Source of the DNA: an uncultured Oscillospiraceae bacterium
GTDB lineage: Bacteria; Bacillota; Clostridia; Oscillospirales; Oscillospiraceae
DNA: 64,000 bases
NCBI GenBank assembly: GCA_947624985.1
Contig: CANQMO010000008.1
Coordinates: 35,410 to 99,409, forward strand
Direction of reading: 5' to 3'
The notes below the pieces were generated by a model. It saw only the letters and a program-made list of their open reading frames with translations. It was not told the DNA's origin and made no database searches. Positions 52,309-62,056 of the stretch are shown here, in pieces. The number at the start of each line of letters is the position of its first letter. Position 1 is the stretch's first letter. The translations under genes were made by a program, and so were the position numbers.

Positions 52309-53208
52309 ATGAAAGAGAACGCCCTGGAGAGAAGGTTTACAGGTCTCACGGCTTTTCAACTGAAGCTCCTGGCGGTGGTCTTCATGACCATCGACCACAT
52401 CGGGGGCATTGCCTTTGAGATACCCATCGTGATGGAGTACCGGGGCTATCTGCGGCTCATCGGGCGGCTGGCCATGCCCATCTTCCTGTTTCTGCTGGTG
52501 CAGAGCATCCGGCACACCCGGGACAAAAAGCGGTTCATCCTGCGACTGTACCTGGCGGGAATGGGGACAGAGATGTTCGTCACGGTCATGAACCAGCTCT
52601 TTGGGGAACGGTTCCACTACTTCACCCCGGGGAACATTATCTTCACGTTTTTCTATACTGCCCTGTATGCGGTGCTCATCGAGGGACTGATCAGGTGCGT
52701 GCGGGAGAAGGACCGGCGGAAGGCGGGGCTGTATGCGCTGGGACTGGCGCTGTCCCTTGTGCCGACGGCGATCTATCTGCCGCTGCTGGATGGGATGTAT
52801 TCCATCAATGGGTCTGACCGTGTGAGGTTTCTGCTGGAGGGCCTTTTGAACAGCATAGTCCCGTCGTTCTATTCCGTGGATTACGGCATCGGCGTGATCA
52901 TTTTGGGCGTGGCCATGTATCTGGCCGGGACGAAAAAGCGCCAATGTCTGGTGTACGCCGCGTTTTGTGTGCTGTGCATTGCGGGGCGGTACGCGGCGCG
53001 GCTGGGATTTGATCTTGACAGCATCCCGAGCTTCGGCTTTTTCGATACGTTTTTCGACTACCTCCAGAACCGGATGGTTTGGGCGCTGCCCTTTATGCTG
53101 CTATATAACGGCCGGCGTGGCCGGCCCTGCAAGTGGTTTTTCTATTGGTATTACCCGGTGCACCGGGAGGTCATATTTTTGATCGCGGCGCTCGCCGCGC
53201 CGCGGTGA
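52309..53208 (+). CDS. TraX family membrane protein
   Basis: LTAFQLKLLAVVFMTIDHIGGIAFE...LRLIGRLAMPIFLFLLVQSIRHTRDKKRFILRLYLAG. Confidence 0.85.
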   Translation: MKENALERRFTGLTAFQLKLLAVVFMTIDHIGGIAFEIPIVMEYRGYLRLIGRLAMPIFLFLLVQSIRHTRDKKRFILRLYLAGMGTEMFVTVMNQLFGERFHYFTPGNIIFTFFYTALYAVLIEGLIRCVREKDRRKAGLYALGLALSLVPTAIYLPLLDGMYSINGSDRVRFLLEGLLNSIVPSFYSVDYGIGVIILGVAMYLAGTKKRQCLVYAAFCVLCIAGRYAARLGFDLDSIPSFGFFDTFFDYLQNRMVWALPFMLLYNGRRGRPCKWFFYWYYPVHREVIFLIAALAAPR

Positions 53209-53254
53209 CGGCTTTGGAGAGGACAATTCTGCAAAAGGATCTGGGAGAGACGAT

Positions 53255-54124
53255 ATGGCGTTATTCAAGGAGAAGAAAAAGGGCCTGTTCGGGGGCATGT
53301 TTTCCGCCTTTTCCCGAGTGGACGAGGACTTTCTGGACGAGCTGGAGGAGCGGCTGATCCTGGCGGACGCGGGGGTGGAGACGGCGGAGGCGGCCGTGGA
53401 GGCCCTGCGCCAGGAGAAGGGTCTGAAGGGCGACGCCGTTCAGGCGAAGCTGGTGGACATCCTCACGGCGCAGATGGAGCAGGCCGGGACGCCGGAGCTG
53501 CGTCTGACCACCAGGCCCTCCGTCATATTGATGGTGGGCGTGAACGGCGTGGGCAAGACCACCACCATCGGAAAGCTGGCGAAGCTCTTCACGAATCAGG
53601 GCAAAAAGGTGCTGCTGTGCGCGGCGGACACGTTCCGGGCGGCGGCGGCGGAGCAGCTTGGCGTCTGGGCGGAGCGCACCGGGGCGGACATCGTCCGCCA
53701 CGGGGAGGGGGGCGACCCCGGCGCGGTGGTGTTCGACGCCTGCAACGCGGCGAAGGCCCGGGGCAGCGACCTGATCATCGTGGACACAGCCGGCCGGCTG
53801 CACAACAAGCAGAATCTCATGAACGAGCTGACGAAGCTGACGAAGATACTGAGCCGGGAACTGCCCGGGGCGGACTGTGAGATACTGCTGGTGCTGGACG
53901 CCACCACGGGCCAGAACGGGCTCATCCAGGCGGAGCAGTTCGCCAAAGCCGCCGGGGTGACCGGTATCGTGCTGACAAAGCTGGACGGCACGGCCAAGGG
54001 CGGGGTGGTGTTCTCCATCGCCCGGCGGCTGGGCGTGCCGGTGAAATTCGCCGGTGTGGGCGAGGGCGTGGACGATCTGCGGGTGTTCGACGCCCGGGAG
54101 TTTGCGGAGGCCATGGTCCAATGA
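53255..54124 (+). CDS. ftsY: signal recognition particle receptor FtsY
   Basis: VGVNGVGKTTTIGKLAKLFTNQGKKVLLCAADTFRAAAAEQL...DTAGRLHNKQNLMNEL...LTKLDGTAKGG. Confidence 0.97.
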   Translation: MALFKEKKKGLFGGMFSAFSRVDEDFLDELEERLILADAGVETAEAAVEALRQEKGLKGDAVQAKLVDILTAQMEQAGTPELRLTTRPSVILMVGVNGVGKTTTIGKLAKLFTNQGKKVLLCAADTFRAAAAEQLGVWAERTGADIVRHGEGGDPGAVVFDACNAAKARGSDLIIVDTAGRLHNKQNLMNELTKLTKILSRELPGADCEILLVLDATTGQNGLIQAEQFAKAAGVTGIVLTKLDGTAKGGVVFSIARRLGVPVKFAGVGEGVDDLRVFDAREFAEAMVQ

Positions 54125-54714
54125 AGCTGATCCTGGCGTCCGGCAACGGGGGCAAGCTCCGGGAATTCCGGGAGATATTGGGGCCCCTTGGCGTTGAGAT
54201 CGTCTCCCAGAGGGAGGCGGGGTATGATCTGGACGTGGCCGAGACCGGCGAGAGCTTCGAGGCCAACGCCTTTTTGAAGGCCAGCGCCATATGCGCCGCG
54301 TCGGGCCTGCCCGCGGTGGCGGACGACTCGGGGCTGTGCGTGGCCGCCCTGGGCGGCGCGCCCGGGGTGCGTTCCGCCCGCTACGGAGGCGGTAAGGCGT
54401 GGACGGACCGGCAGAAATACGAATACCTGCTGGAGCAGATGGCGGGAAAGACGGACCGGGCGGCAAAATTCGTCAGCTGTATCTGCTGCGTGTTCCCAAA
54501 CGGGGACACGCTGCGCGCCCAGGGCGAGTGCCCGGGCCGCATATTGCGGGCCGCGGCGGGGGACGGTGGCTTCGGGTACGATCCTGTGTTCGCCCCGGAT
54601 GGGTACGACCGGTCCTTCGGCCAGCTGGGTCCGGCGGTGAAAAATGCCATCTCCCATCGGGCCAGAGCCCTGGCGGCCTTTCGGAAGGAGCTTGAAAGCT
54701 ATGTTGACAGGTAA
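54121..54714 (+). CDS. RdgB/HAM1 family non-canonical purine NTP pyrophosphatase
   Basis: MKLILASGNGGKLREFREILGPLGVE...ADDSGLCVAALGGAPGVRSARY. Confidence 0.95.
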   Translation: MKLILASGNGGKLREFREILGPLGVEIVSQREAGYDLDVAETGESFEANAFLKASAICAASGLPAVADDSGLCVAALGGAPGVRSARYGGGKAWTDRQKYEYLLEQMAGKTDRAAKFVSCICCVFPNGDTLRAQGECPGRILRAAAGDGGFGYDPVFAPDGYDRSFGQLGPAVKNAISHRARALAAFRKELESYVDR

Positions 54715-54997
54715 GCAGCGGGCCTGGCTGCGCTCTCTGGCGCAGAAGGAGGAGGCCATACTATATGTGGGCAAGGCGGGCCTGACGGAGCCGGTGATCG
54801 CCCAGGCGCGGGAGGCGCTGGCCGCCCGGGAACTGGTGAAGGGCCGGGTGCAGGAGAATTGTCTGTACACCGCCGCCGAGGTCCAGCGGATGCTGTGCCA
54901 GGCGCTGGACGCCGAGGGCGTGCAGGTCATCGGCAAGGTGTTCGTGCTGTATAAACAGAGGCCGGACGGGGCCAGAATAATTTTACCGAAGGCGTGA
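54701..54997 (+). CDS. yhbY: YhbY family RNA-binding protein
   Basis: LTGKQRAWLRSLAQKEEAILYVGKAGLTEPVIAQAREALAARELVKGRV. Confidence 0.93.
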   Translation: MLTGKQRAWLRSLAQKEEAILYVGKAGLTEPVIAQAREALAARELVKGRVQENCLYTAAEVQRMLCQALDAEGVQVIGKVFVLYKQRPDGARIILPKA

Positions 54998-54999
54998 CC

Positions 55000-56205
55000 A
55001 TGCGTGTTTTGATCTACGGGGGCAGCTTCAATCCGCCCCATATCGGACATATCCACGCTGTGCGGCAGGCGGTGGAGCAGCTAAGGCCGGAGCGGGCGTT
55101 TCTCATCCCGGCGGCCATGCCGCCTCACAAGCGGCTGGCGGCGGGGAGCCCGGCGCCGGAGGACCGGCTGGCCATGACGCGGCTGGCGGCGGCGGAGGCG
55201 CCGGACTGCGAGGCGCTGGACATAGAGCTCGCCCGCACGGGCCCCAGCTACACGTCCGACACGCTACGGCAGATACGCGCGCGGTATCCCCGGGCGGAGA
55301 TCGTGTTCCTGGTGGGCACGGACATGCTGCTGACGCTGGAAAGCTGGCATGAGCCGGCAGAGATCCTGTCTCTGGCGAGTCTGGCGGTATTCGCCCGGGA
55401 GCGGGACAGTGGGGCGGAGATTGAGGCCGGAGCGGCCCGGCTGCGGGAGCAGTACGGCGCCACGGTATATGTGCTGACGGGAGAGCCGGAGGAGGTATCC
55501 TCCACCCGGGTGCGGGAGCTCCTGCCGGAGCGGCAGGGACGAGAGCTGCTCCCGGAGGCGGTATATGGATACATCATCCAAAAGCGGCTCTACGGGGCGA
55601 GACCGGACTTCGACTGGCTGCGGGAGAAGGCATACGCCTACTTAAAGCCCTCCCGGGTGCCTCACGTCCGGGGCACGGAGACCGAGGCCCGGACTCTCGC
55701 GGCGCGCTGGGGCGTGGACCCGGCGGACGCGGCGGAGGCCGCCATCGTCCACGACATCACGAAAAACCGCACTTATGAAGAGCAGTTGTGCCTTTGTGAA
55801 AAATATGGTATCATACTGGATGACTGCCAACGGGAGAGCGAAAAGCTGCTCCACGCCATAACGGGGTGCTGTTTCGCGCGGGAGCACTTCGGCATCCCGG
55901 AGGATATTTTTCAGGCGGTGCGCTGGCACACCACAGGCCGGCCCGGCATGACGGATCTGGAGCGGGTGGTGTACCTGGCCGACTACATAGAGCCGGGGCG
56001 CAGCGGTTTTTCCGGTCTGGCGGAACTGCGCAAGACGGCCTATGAGGATCTGGACGCGGCCATGGAGCTTGCTCTGCGCATGAGTCTGGCGGAGGTCCGG
56101 GGCAAGGGGCGGCAGCCCCACAAAGACTCCGTCGGCGCCCAGCGGTATTATGCCCGGAGGCTGAAAGAAAAAGGCGTCCCGCCGGTGCCCTGGGCAGCGG
56201 AATAA
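55000..56205 (+). CDS. nadD: fused nicotinate-nucleotide adenylyltransferase (NadD) / YqeK-type HD hydrolase
   Basis: N-terminal MRVLIYGGSFNPPHIGHIHAVRQAVEQL...SSTRVREL; C-terminal HVRGTETEARTLAARWGVDPADAAEAAIVHDITKN...VRWHTTGRPGMTDLERVVYLADYIEPGR. Confidence 0.95.
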   Translation: MRVLIYGGSFNPPHIGHIHAVRQAVEQLRPERAFLIPAAMPPHKRLAAGSPAPEDRLAMTRLAAAEAPDCEALDIELARTGPSYTSDTLRQIRARYPRAEIVFLVGTDMLLTLESWHEPAEILSLASLAVFARERDSGAEIEAGAARLREQYGATVYVLTGEPEEVSSTRVRELLPERQGRELLPEAVYGYIIQKRLYGARPDFDWLREKAYAYLKPSRVPHVRGTETEARTLAARWGVDPADAAEAAIVHDITKNRTYEEQLCLCEKYGIILDDCQRESEKLLHAITGCCFAREHFGIPEDIFQAVRWHTTGRPGMTDLERVVYLADYIEPGRSGFSGLAELRKTAYEDLDAAMELALRMSLAEVRGKGRQPHKDSVGAQRYYARRLKEKGVPPVPWAAE

Positions 56206-56223
56206 AAATGGGGGGAGAAAAAA

Positions 56224-56580
56224 ATGGAACCTTTTGAAGCGGCGAAGCTGGCGGTGAAGGCCCTTTCCGACAAGCAGGCCACGGATATCCGCCTTTTGAA
56301 GACCACGGACCTGACCGTGCTGGCGGACTACTTTCTGATCTGCACGGCCAACTCCACGCCCCATGTGCGGACATTGTACGACGAGGTGGACCGGAAGCTC
56401 TCGGAGGCGGGAATGCCCCCGCTGCGCCGGGAGGGCAGCCGTAACAGCACCTGGCTGCTGCTGGACTTCGGCTGCCTTGTGGTACACATCTTCCAGCGGG
56501 AGGCTCGGGAATTTTACAGTCTGGAGCGGCTTTGGAACGACGCTCTGGACGTGGACATCACGGAGATAGTAGAGGCGTAA
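56224..56580 (+). CDS. rsfS: ribosome silencing factor RsfS
   Basis: [39 protein letters not shown]...[28 protein letters not shown]. Confidence 0.96.
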   Translation: MEPFEAAKLAVKALSDKQATDIRLLKTTDLTVLADYFLICTANSTPHVRTLYDEVDRKLSEAGMPPLRREGSRNSTWLLLDFGCLVVHIFQREAREFYSLERLWNDALDVDITEIVEA

Positions 56581-56585
56581 ACATC

Positions 56586-58991
56586 ATGGCATACGATTTT
56601 GACCGCATAGAGAAAAAGTGGCAGGGCATTTGGGAGAAGGAGAAGCCCTACGCCGCCAAGACCGGCGACCCCCGGCCCAAGTGGTATGGGCTCATCGAGT
56701 TTCCGTACCCCTCCGGCCAGGGCCTGCATGTGGGTCATCCCCGGCCCTATACCGCCATGGACATCGTGGCCCGCAAGCGCCGGATGCAGGGGTATAACGT
56801 GCTGTTCCCCATCGGGTACGACGCCTTTGGCCTGCCCACGGAGAATTACGCCATCAAAAACCATATGCACCCCCGCCAGGTCACGAAGCGCAACGTGGCC
56901 AACTTCACCGCGCAGCTGAAAATGCTGGGCTTTGGGTTCGACTGGGACCGGATGGTGGACACCACTGATCCTACATACTATAAATGGACCCAGTGGATCT
57001 TCCTGCAAATGTGGAAAAAGGGCCTGGCCTACAAGGCCACCATGCCGGTGAACTGGTGCACCTCCTGCAAGTGCGTGCTGGCCAACGAGGAAGTGGTGGA
57101 GGGCGTGTGCGAGCGGTGCGGCTCGCCGGTCATCCAGAAGGAAAAGAGCCAGTGGATGCTGCGTATCACGGCCTATGCCCAGCGGCTGATCGACGATCTG
57201 GACGACGTGGACTTCATCGAGCGGGTGAAGATCCAGCAGCGCAACTGGATCGGCCGCAGCGAGGGCGCGGAGGTGGACTTCGCCACCACCGCCGGGGACA
57301 GCATGCGTATCTTCACCACCCGGTGCGACACCCTTTTCGGCGTGACCTACATGGTCATGAGCCCGGAGCACGCGCTTTTGAGCAAGTGGATGCCCCTTCT
57401 CAAAAACGCGGACGCGGTGCGCGCCTACCAGGACGCGGCGGCCCACAAGTCCGAGCTGGAGCGCACGGAGCTTTCCAAGGAAAAGACCGGCGTGCGGCTG
57501 GAGGGCGTGGAGGCTGTCAACCCGGTGAACGGGGAGCGGATACCCATTTTTATATCCGACTATGTGCTGGCTACCTACGGCACCGGCGCCATCATGGCCG
57601 TGCCCGGCCACGACAGCCGGGACTGGGACTTCGCCAAAGCCTTCGGGCTGCCTATCGTCGAGGTGGTGGCCGGCGGCAACGTGGCCGAGGCCGCCTACAC
57701 CGACTGCGAGACCGGCATGCTTGTCAACTCCGGCTTTTTGAACGGCCTGCCCGTGGAGGAGGCCAAGGAGAAGATGATCGCCTGGCTGGAGGAGCACGGC
57801 GTAGGCGAGCGCAAGGTCAACTACAAGCTCCGGGACTGGGTATTCTCCCGCCAGCGGTACTGGGGCGAGCCCATCCCCATGGTGAACTGCCCGAAATGCG
57901 GCTGGGTGCCCGTGCCGGAGGAGGAGCTGCCCGTGCTGCTGCCGGAGGTGGACAGCTATGAGCCCACCGACACCGGCGAGAGCCCGCTTTCCAAAATGCG
58001 GGACTGGGTGGAGTGCAAGTGCCCCCGGTGCGGCGGCCCCGCCCAGCGGGAGACGGACACCATGCCCCAGTGGGCCGGGTCCAGCTGGTACTTCCTGCGG
58101 TATATGGACCCCCATAACGACAAGGCCCTGGCCTCCCGGGAGGCGCTGGAATACTGGTCTCCCGTGGACTGGTACAACGGCGGCATGGAGCACACCACGC
58201 TGCACCTGCTGTATTCCCGGTTCTGGCACAAATTCCTCTATGACATCGGCGTGGTGCCCACCAAGGAGCCCTACGCCAAGCGCACCAGCCACGGCATGAT
58301 CCTGGGCGAGGGCGGCGTGAAGATGTCCAAGAGCCGGGGCAACGTGGTCAACCCCAACGATGTGGTGGCCAAATACGGCGCGGACACTCTGCGGCTGTAC
58401 ACCATGTTCATCGGCGACTTCGAGAAGGCGGCCGCCTGGTCTGACGAGGCGGTGAAGGGCTGCAAGAAATTCCTGGACCGTGTCTGGGCCCTGGCGGAAG
58501 CCGGTCCCACCGGGGACGAGATCAGCCCCGCCACAGAGGCGCTGCTGCACCGGACCGTCAAGAAGGTCTCCGACGACATCGAGGAGATGAAATTCAATAC
58601 TGCCATCGCCGCCATGATGACCCTGGTGAACGAGCTTTACAAGACCAGGCCCAGCCGGGGGGACATGAAGGTGCTGCTGGAGCTTCTGAGCCCCTTCGCT
58701 CCGCATGTGGTGGAGGAGATGTGGGAAATGCTCGGCTTTGAGGGCCGGGCCATGAACCAGCCCTGGCCGGAATATGACGAGGCCAAGATGGTGGAGCGGA
58801 CCAGGGAGCTGGCGGTGCAGGTGAACGGCAAGCTGAAAAGCACCGTCACCGTCCCGGCGGACGCGGACGACGAGACCGTGGTGGCCGCCGCGAAGGCGGA
58901 CAGCAAGGTATCCCGGGCCCTGGATGGCATGCAGATCGTCAAGACCATCGTGGTGAAAAACCGCCTGGTGAATCTGATCGTGAAAAAATAA
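56586..58991 (+). CDS. leuS: leucine--tRNA ligase
   Basis: [66 protein letters not shown]. Confidence 0.98.
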   Translation: MAYDFDRIEKKWQGIWEKEKPYAAKTGDPRPKWYGLIEFPYPSGQGLHVGHPRPYTAMDIVARKRRMQGYNVLFPIGYDAFGLPTENYAIKNHMHPRQVTKRNVANFTAQLKMLGFGFDWDRMVDTTDPTYYKWTQWIFLQMWKKGLAYKATMPVNWCTSCKCVLANEEVVEGVCERCGSPVIQKEKSQWMLRITAYAQRLIDDLDDVDFIERVKIQQRNWIGRSEGAEVDFATTAGDSMRIFTTRCDTLFGVTYMVMSPEHALLSKWMPLLKNADAVRAYQDAAAHKSELERTELSKEKTGVRLEGVEAVNPVNGERIPIFISDYVLATYGTGAIMAVPGHDSRDWDFAKAFGLPIVEVVAGGNVAEAAYTDCETGMLVNSGFLNGLPVEEAKEKMIAWLEEHGVGERKVNYKLRDWVFSRQRYWGEPIPMVNCPKCGWVPVPEEELPVLLPEVDSYEPTDTGESPLSKMRDWVECKCPRCGGPAQRETDTMPQWAGSSWYFLRYMDPHNDKALASREALEYWSPVDWYNGGMEHTTLHLLYSRFWHKFLYDIGVVPTKEPYAKRTSHGMILGEGGVKMSKSRGNVVNPNDVVAKYGADTLRLYTMFIGDFEKAAAWSDEAVKGCKKFLDRVWALAEAGPTGDEISPATEALLHRTVKKVSDDIEEMKFNTAIAAMMTLVNELYKTRPSRGDMKVLLELLSPFAPHVVEEMWEMLGFEGRAMNQPWPEYDEAKMVERTRELAVQVNGKLKSTVTVPADADDETVVAAAKADSKVSRALDGMQIVKTIVVKNRLVNLIVKK

Positions 58992-58998
58992 GAATTTC

Positions 58999-59027
58999 TT
59001 GACAACACCGCGCAAAACCTTTATAAT
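58999..59027 (+). promoter_or_regulatory. consensus promoter for rpsU
   Basis: TTGACA-N17-TATAAT. Confidence 0.8.
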
Positions 59028-59094
59028 ATGCAAGGTCCGCAAGAAAGCACATAAAAAGCACCTATGAGGCGTATTCGGAGGGAGGGAAAACAGA

Positions 59095-59280
59095 ATGTCG
59101 GAAATCTACGTCAAGGAGAACGAATCTCTCGATAACGCGCTCAAGCGGTTCAAGCGCAGCTGCGCCAAGGCTGGCGTCATGAACGACCTCCGCCGTAAGG
59201 AGTATTACCAGAGTCCCAGCGTGAAGCGCCGGAAGAAGTCCGAGGCGGCTCGCAAGAACAAACATAAGCGGTACTACTAA
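59095..59280 (+). CDS. rpsU: 30S ribosomal protein S21
   Basis: [61 protein letters not shown]. Confidence 0.97.
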   Translation: MSEIYVKENESLDNALKRFKRSCAKAGVMNDLRRKEYYQSPSVKRRKKSEAARKNKHKRYY

Positions 59281-59285
59281 AGATC

Positions 59286-59321
59286 AAAAAGCTCCCCGGT
59301 CTATGGCCGGAGAGCTTTTTT
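59286..59321. terminator. bidirectional terminator between rpsU and MFS gene
   Basis: AAAAAGCTCCCCGG...CCGGAGAGCTTTTTT. Confidence 0.8.
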
Positions 59322-59354
59322 GCATAATGGAAATCCTCTGTCACCGATGGCAGC

Positions 59355-60461
59355 TTATGAGAACCACCAGCCGAAAAGCGGCGACAGCGGTATCATAAAT
59401 ACCGAAAAGATCATGGAGGAGACGGAGATCAGCGTGGCCCGCTGGGCGGACGGGAATCGGTCATTCAGTTTCTCGTCGCTGATAAGCTGGAGGCTGTCGT
59501 CCAGCAGCCCCGCCAGCAGGCCGGAGGCCATCAGCACCGGCAGGCATGTCCCCTGCGCCGCCAGGGCGCAGAGCAGAACGCCGCCTCCGGTGAAGGATAC
59601 CGCCTTTGGATAGGACAGGCGGTCCAGCCTGCCCGTCAGCAGCCCTGCTAGACCGCCGCCCAGCCCCAGCGTGAACAGCGCCGGTCCCAGCAGCGCTGGG
59701 ACCGTCACCGCCGCCTCTACCTTCTCCTGCAGGTAAAATCCCGTCAGCGTCGCGCATGCCCCTACCAGGGAGTTGAGCACCATGATCCGGACAGCCGCGC
59801 CATCCGATCTAAGGAGCGTCCAGGCGCCCCGGACCGTCTCCGCCAGGGCGGCGGGCAGCGTCCGCAGCGTTATCGCAGGGGCGTCCCGCTCCGGTTCAGT
59901 GACGGTCAGCGCAGCCGCCAGACCGATGAGTTCGATCCCCGCGTCCAGCAGGTACGCCCGCCGCCAGCCCAGGAGCACCGTGGCCCCTGCCAGCAGCATG
60001 GCGCCGCCGTCGCTGAACCGGTATACCCCGTTTTGTAGGGAGGAGAATTTCAGATAGTCCGCCTCCTGTCCCGCTTGCAGCATGGATTCATAGGTAACGG
60101 CCTCCCGCGTGCCGGACTCCAGGTTGTACCCCAGGGCGGAAACAGCCAGAGACAGACATACCCCGGCCATCCCTTGGGAGACTGCCATCAGCAGGGCAGA
60201 GAGCACAAACATCACATGGCTGGCCGTCAGGGTCCATTTTCGCCCCAGCACGTCCGCCAGAAGTCCGGAAGGCAGTTCACAGCACAGGCTCATGACATGG
60301 AACACCGTTTCCGCCAGGCCGATCTCCACCAGGGAGAACCCGCGCAGCGCCAGCAGCAGGACCCACACGCTTCCCGCCGGACGGAAGCCTACCGACCATT
60401 CCAGGATCAGAAGGGCCAGTTTTTGTCTGGAAATAGAAAACTGTTTTTTTGTTTTGGGCAT
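59355..60461 (-). CDS. MFS transporter (drug-efflux-like)
   Basis: 12-TM pattern; ELPSGLLADVLGRKWTL motif-A-like; start chosen at ATG 60461 (alternative ATG 60491 or GTG 60518). Confidence 0.85.
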   Translation of the reverse strand: MPKTKKQFSISRQKLALLILEWSVGFRPAGSVWVLLLALRGFSLVEIGLAETVFHVMSLCCELPSGLLADVLGRKWTLTASHVMFVLSALLMAVSQGMAGVCLSLAVSALGYNLESGTREAVTYESMLQAGQEADYLKFSSLQNGVYRFSDGGAMLLAGATVLLGWRRAYLLDAGIELIGLAAALTVTEPERDAPAITLRTLPAALAETVRGAWTLLRSDGAAVRIMVLNSLVGACATLTGFYLQEKVEAAVTVPALLGPALFTLGLGGGLAGLLTGRLDRLSYPKAVSFTGGGVLLCALAAQGTCLPVLMASGLLAGLLDDSLQLISDEKLNDRFPSAQRATLISVSSMIFSVFMIPLSPLFGWWFS

Positions 60462-60508
60462 AAAAATAGCGCCATCCTTTCTTTTTGTCATAAGAAAAGG
60501 ACCGGCGC
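60462..60508 (-). terminator. terminator-like attenuator hairpin abutting MFS start codon
   Basis: Minus strand GCGCC-GG-TCCTTTTCTT-loop-AAGAAAGGA-T-GGCGC-TATTTTT-ATG. Confidence 0.6.
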
Positions 60509-60539
60509 GACCAATCACTGTGACACGCAGTCACCGAAA

Positions 60540-60626
60540 AAAGGGCGCACTGATCCTGTGGATGGCCATATCATATCTGAGAAAATGCAGACCCACGCCG
60601 CTGTGCACCCGCCGCATCCCTGCGCC
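60540..60626 (-). CDS. 28-aa candidate regulatory leader peptide upstream of MFS
   Basis: AAAGGAGGG-N7-ATG; MRRVHSGVGLHFLRYDMAIHRISAPFFR*. Confidence 0.55.
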
Positions 60627-60648
60627 CTCCTTTCATTAGGATGAGGCA

Positions 60649-60678
60649 AGTATAACATGAGTGGATATGGGATTTCAA
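60649..60678 (-). promoter_or_regulatory. promoter of MFS leader
   Basis: Minus strand TTGAAA-N18-TATACT with extended TGn upstream of the -10. Confidence 0.6.
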
Positions 60679-60774
60679 GAGGATATTTATCCTGCGCTTT
60701 TTGGGTCAATAACACCGGCGGCGCTATTATACCCCGGTAAACTTAGGCGCAGCGCGGCGTTGTTTCCGCGCTTT

Positions 60775-61995
60775 TTACCGATCCGCAAAGGAACATTTCT
60801 CCCGGGGCAGTTCTTCCGGCAGGGCGGCGCCCATATAGCGGATGGAGCGGGTCCCGTACTTTTCCCGGATGGCGTCCACGGCGGCGTCAATGCGCCGCTG
60901 GCCGTCCAGCCGGCGGTGATCGGTGAACATATCCATCTGCTCCGGAGCGTCGGCGGAGGCGAGAGCCCCGGCCCGCAGGCCAAGGCCCCGCAGGGGCGCG
61001 GGCCAGGCGTGCAGCTGCCGGAAAAGGTCCATGGCCAGCCGGTACAGCTCCCGGGTCCCGTCCGCTGGGCGGCGGAGAAGGGTCTGGCGGCTGGCCCAGC
61101 CCAGCGAGGCCGCGTCCCGGACGGAGACCTCCAGCAGCCCCGCCCGGTACCGTCCCTGCCGGAGCCGGCCGCCCACCTCCTCCGCCAGCGCCAGCATGAC
61201 AGCGCGCACGTCCGCCTCGCAGAGCAGGTCCCGGGGCGGGGTGGTGGAGTTGCCAATGCTTTTCGGCGGAGACGGGCGGTCGAACCGGCGGACGGGACTG
61301 TCGTCCCAGCCATTGGCGTACCGGTAGAGGGTGAGACCGCTCTTGCCCATCCGGAGCCGGAGCGCCTCCGGGTCCGCCGCGGCAAGCTGGCCGATGGTGC
61401 GGATGCCCATGGCCCCCAGCGTCCGGGTGGAGGCGGGCCCGGCGAACAGCAGATCGCTCACCGGCAGCGGCCACACGGCCTGGCGGAAATTGTCCCGATC
61501 GAACACCGTCACCGCGTCGGGCTTGCGGTAGTCGGAGCCCAGCTTGGCGAAGGGCTTGTTCCAACTGACCCCTACGCTGACCGTGACGCCCAGATCCCGC
61601 CGTATCCGCCGGCGTATCTCCTGTGCGGCCAGATACCCGTCCCGGTAGGCATGGCAGCCGGTGAGGTCCAGCCAGCTCTCGTCCAGACCGAAGGGCTCCT
61701 GCCGGTCCGTGAACTCGCTGTATATGGCCCGGGCGGCGTGGGAGACCTTCTCATACTTGTCGTAGTGGGGCCGCAGGACGATGAGCTCCGGGCAAAGCTG
61801 CCGGGCCTGCCACAGGACCATGCCGGTCTTAACGCCGCAGCGCTTGGCCTGGTCGCTCTTGGCCAGGATGATGCCGTGACGGGCCGTCTCGTCCCCGCCT
61901 ACCGCCACCGGCAGTCCCCGCAGCTCCGGCCTGTCCAGAAGCTCGATGCTCACATAGCAGGCGTTGATATCCGAATGCAATATCACTCTCTCCAT
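60775..61995 (-). CDS. Y-family DNA polymerase
   Basis: VILHSDINACYVSIELL...PFGLDESWLDLTGCHAYRDG...SVGVSWNKPFAKLGSDYRKPD. Confidence 0.93.
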   Translation of the reverse strand: MERVILHSDINACYVSIELLDRPELRGLPVAVGGDETARHGIILAKSDQAKRCGVKTGMVLWQARQLCPELIVLRPHYDKYEKVSHAARAIYSEFTDRQEPFGLDESWLDLTGCHAYRDGYLAAQEIRRRIRRDLGVTVSVGVSWNKPFAKLGSDYRKPDAVTVFDRDNFRQAVWPLPVSDLLFAGPASTRTLGAMGIRTIGQLAAADPEALRLRMGKSGLTLYRYANGWDDSPVRRFDRPSPPKSIGNSTTPPRDLLCEADVRAVMLALAEEVGGRLRQGRYRAGLLEVSVRDAASLGWASRQTLLRRPADGTRELYRLAMDLFRQLHAWPAPLRGLGLRAGALASADAPEQMDMFTDHRRLDGQRRIDAAVDAIREKYGTRSIRYMGAALPEELPREKCSFADR

Positions 61996-62001
61996 GGGTC
62001 C

Positions 62002-62030
62002 ATTATAAATCTCTTAAATGGAGATGTAAA
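62002..62030 (-). promoter_or_regulatory. promoter of Y-family polymerase (predicted leaderless)
   Basis: Minus strand TTTACA-N17-TATAAT-GGACCC-ATG. Confidence 0.7.
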
Positions 62031-62037
62031 GAGTAAA

Positions 62038-62056
62038 TTTCTCCCAAAAAGAGAAA
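62038..62056. promoter_or_regulatory. operator-like inverted repeat in polymerase/repressor intergenic region
   Basis: TTTCTC-N7-GAGAAA; plus direct repeats AAAGAGTAAA/AAAGAGAAAA 20 bp apart. Confidence 0.45.

Noticed and set aside
56514-59042. 842-aa minus-strand ORF antisense to leuS
   Set aside because: Same high-GC antisense artefact; leuS is unambiguous.
60515-60715. 66-aa minus-strand ORF ending at the MFS GTG candidate start
   Set aside because: Its ATG lies upstream of the predicted promoter and lacks an SD. The 28-codon ORF in another frame has an ideal SD and fits a leader peptide better.
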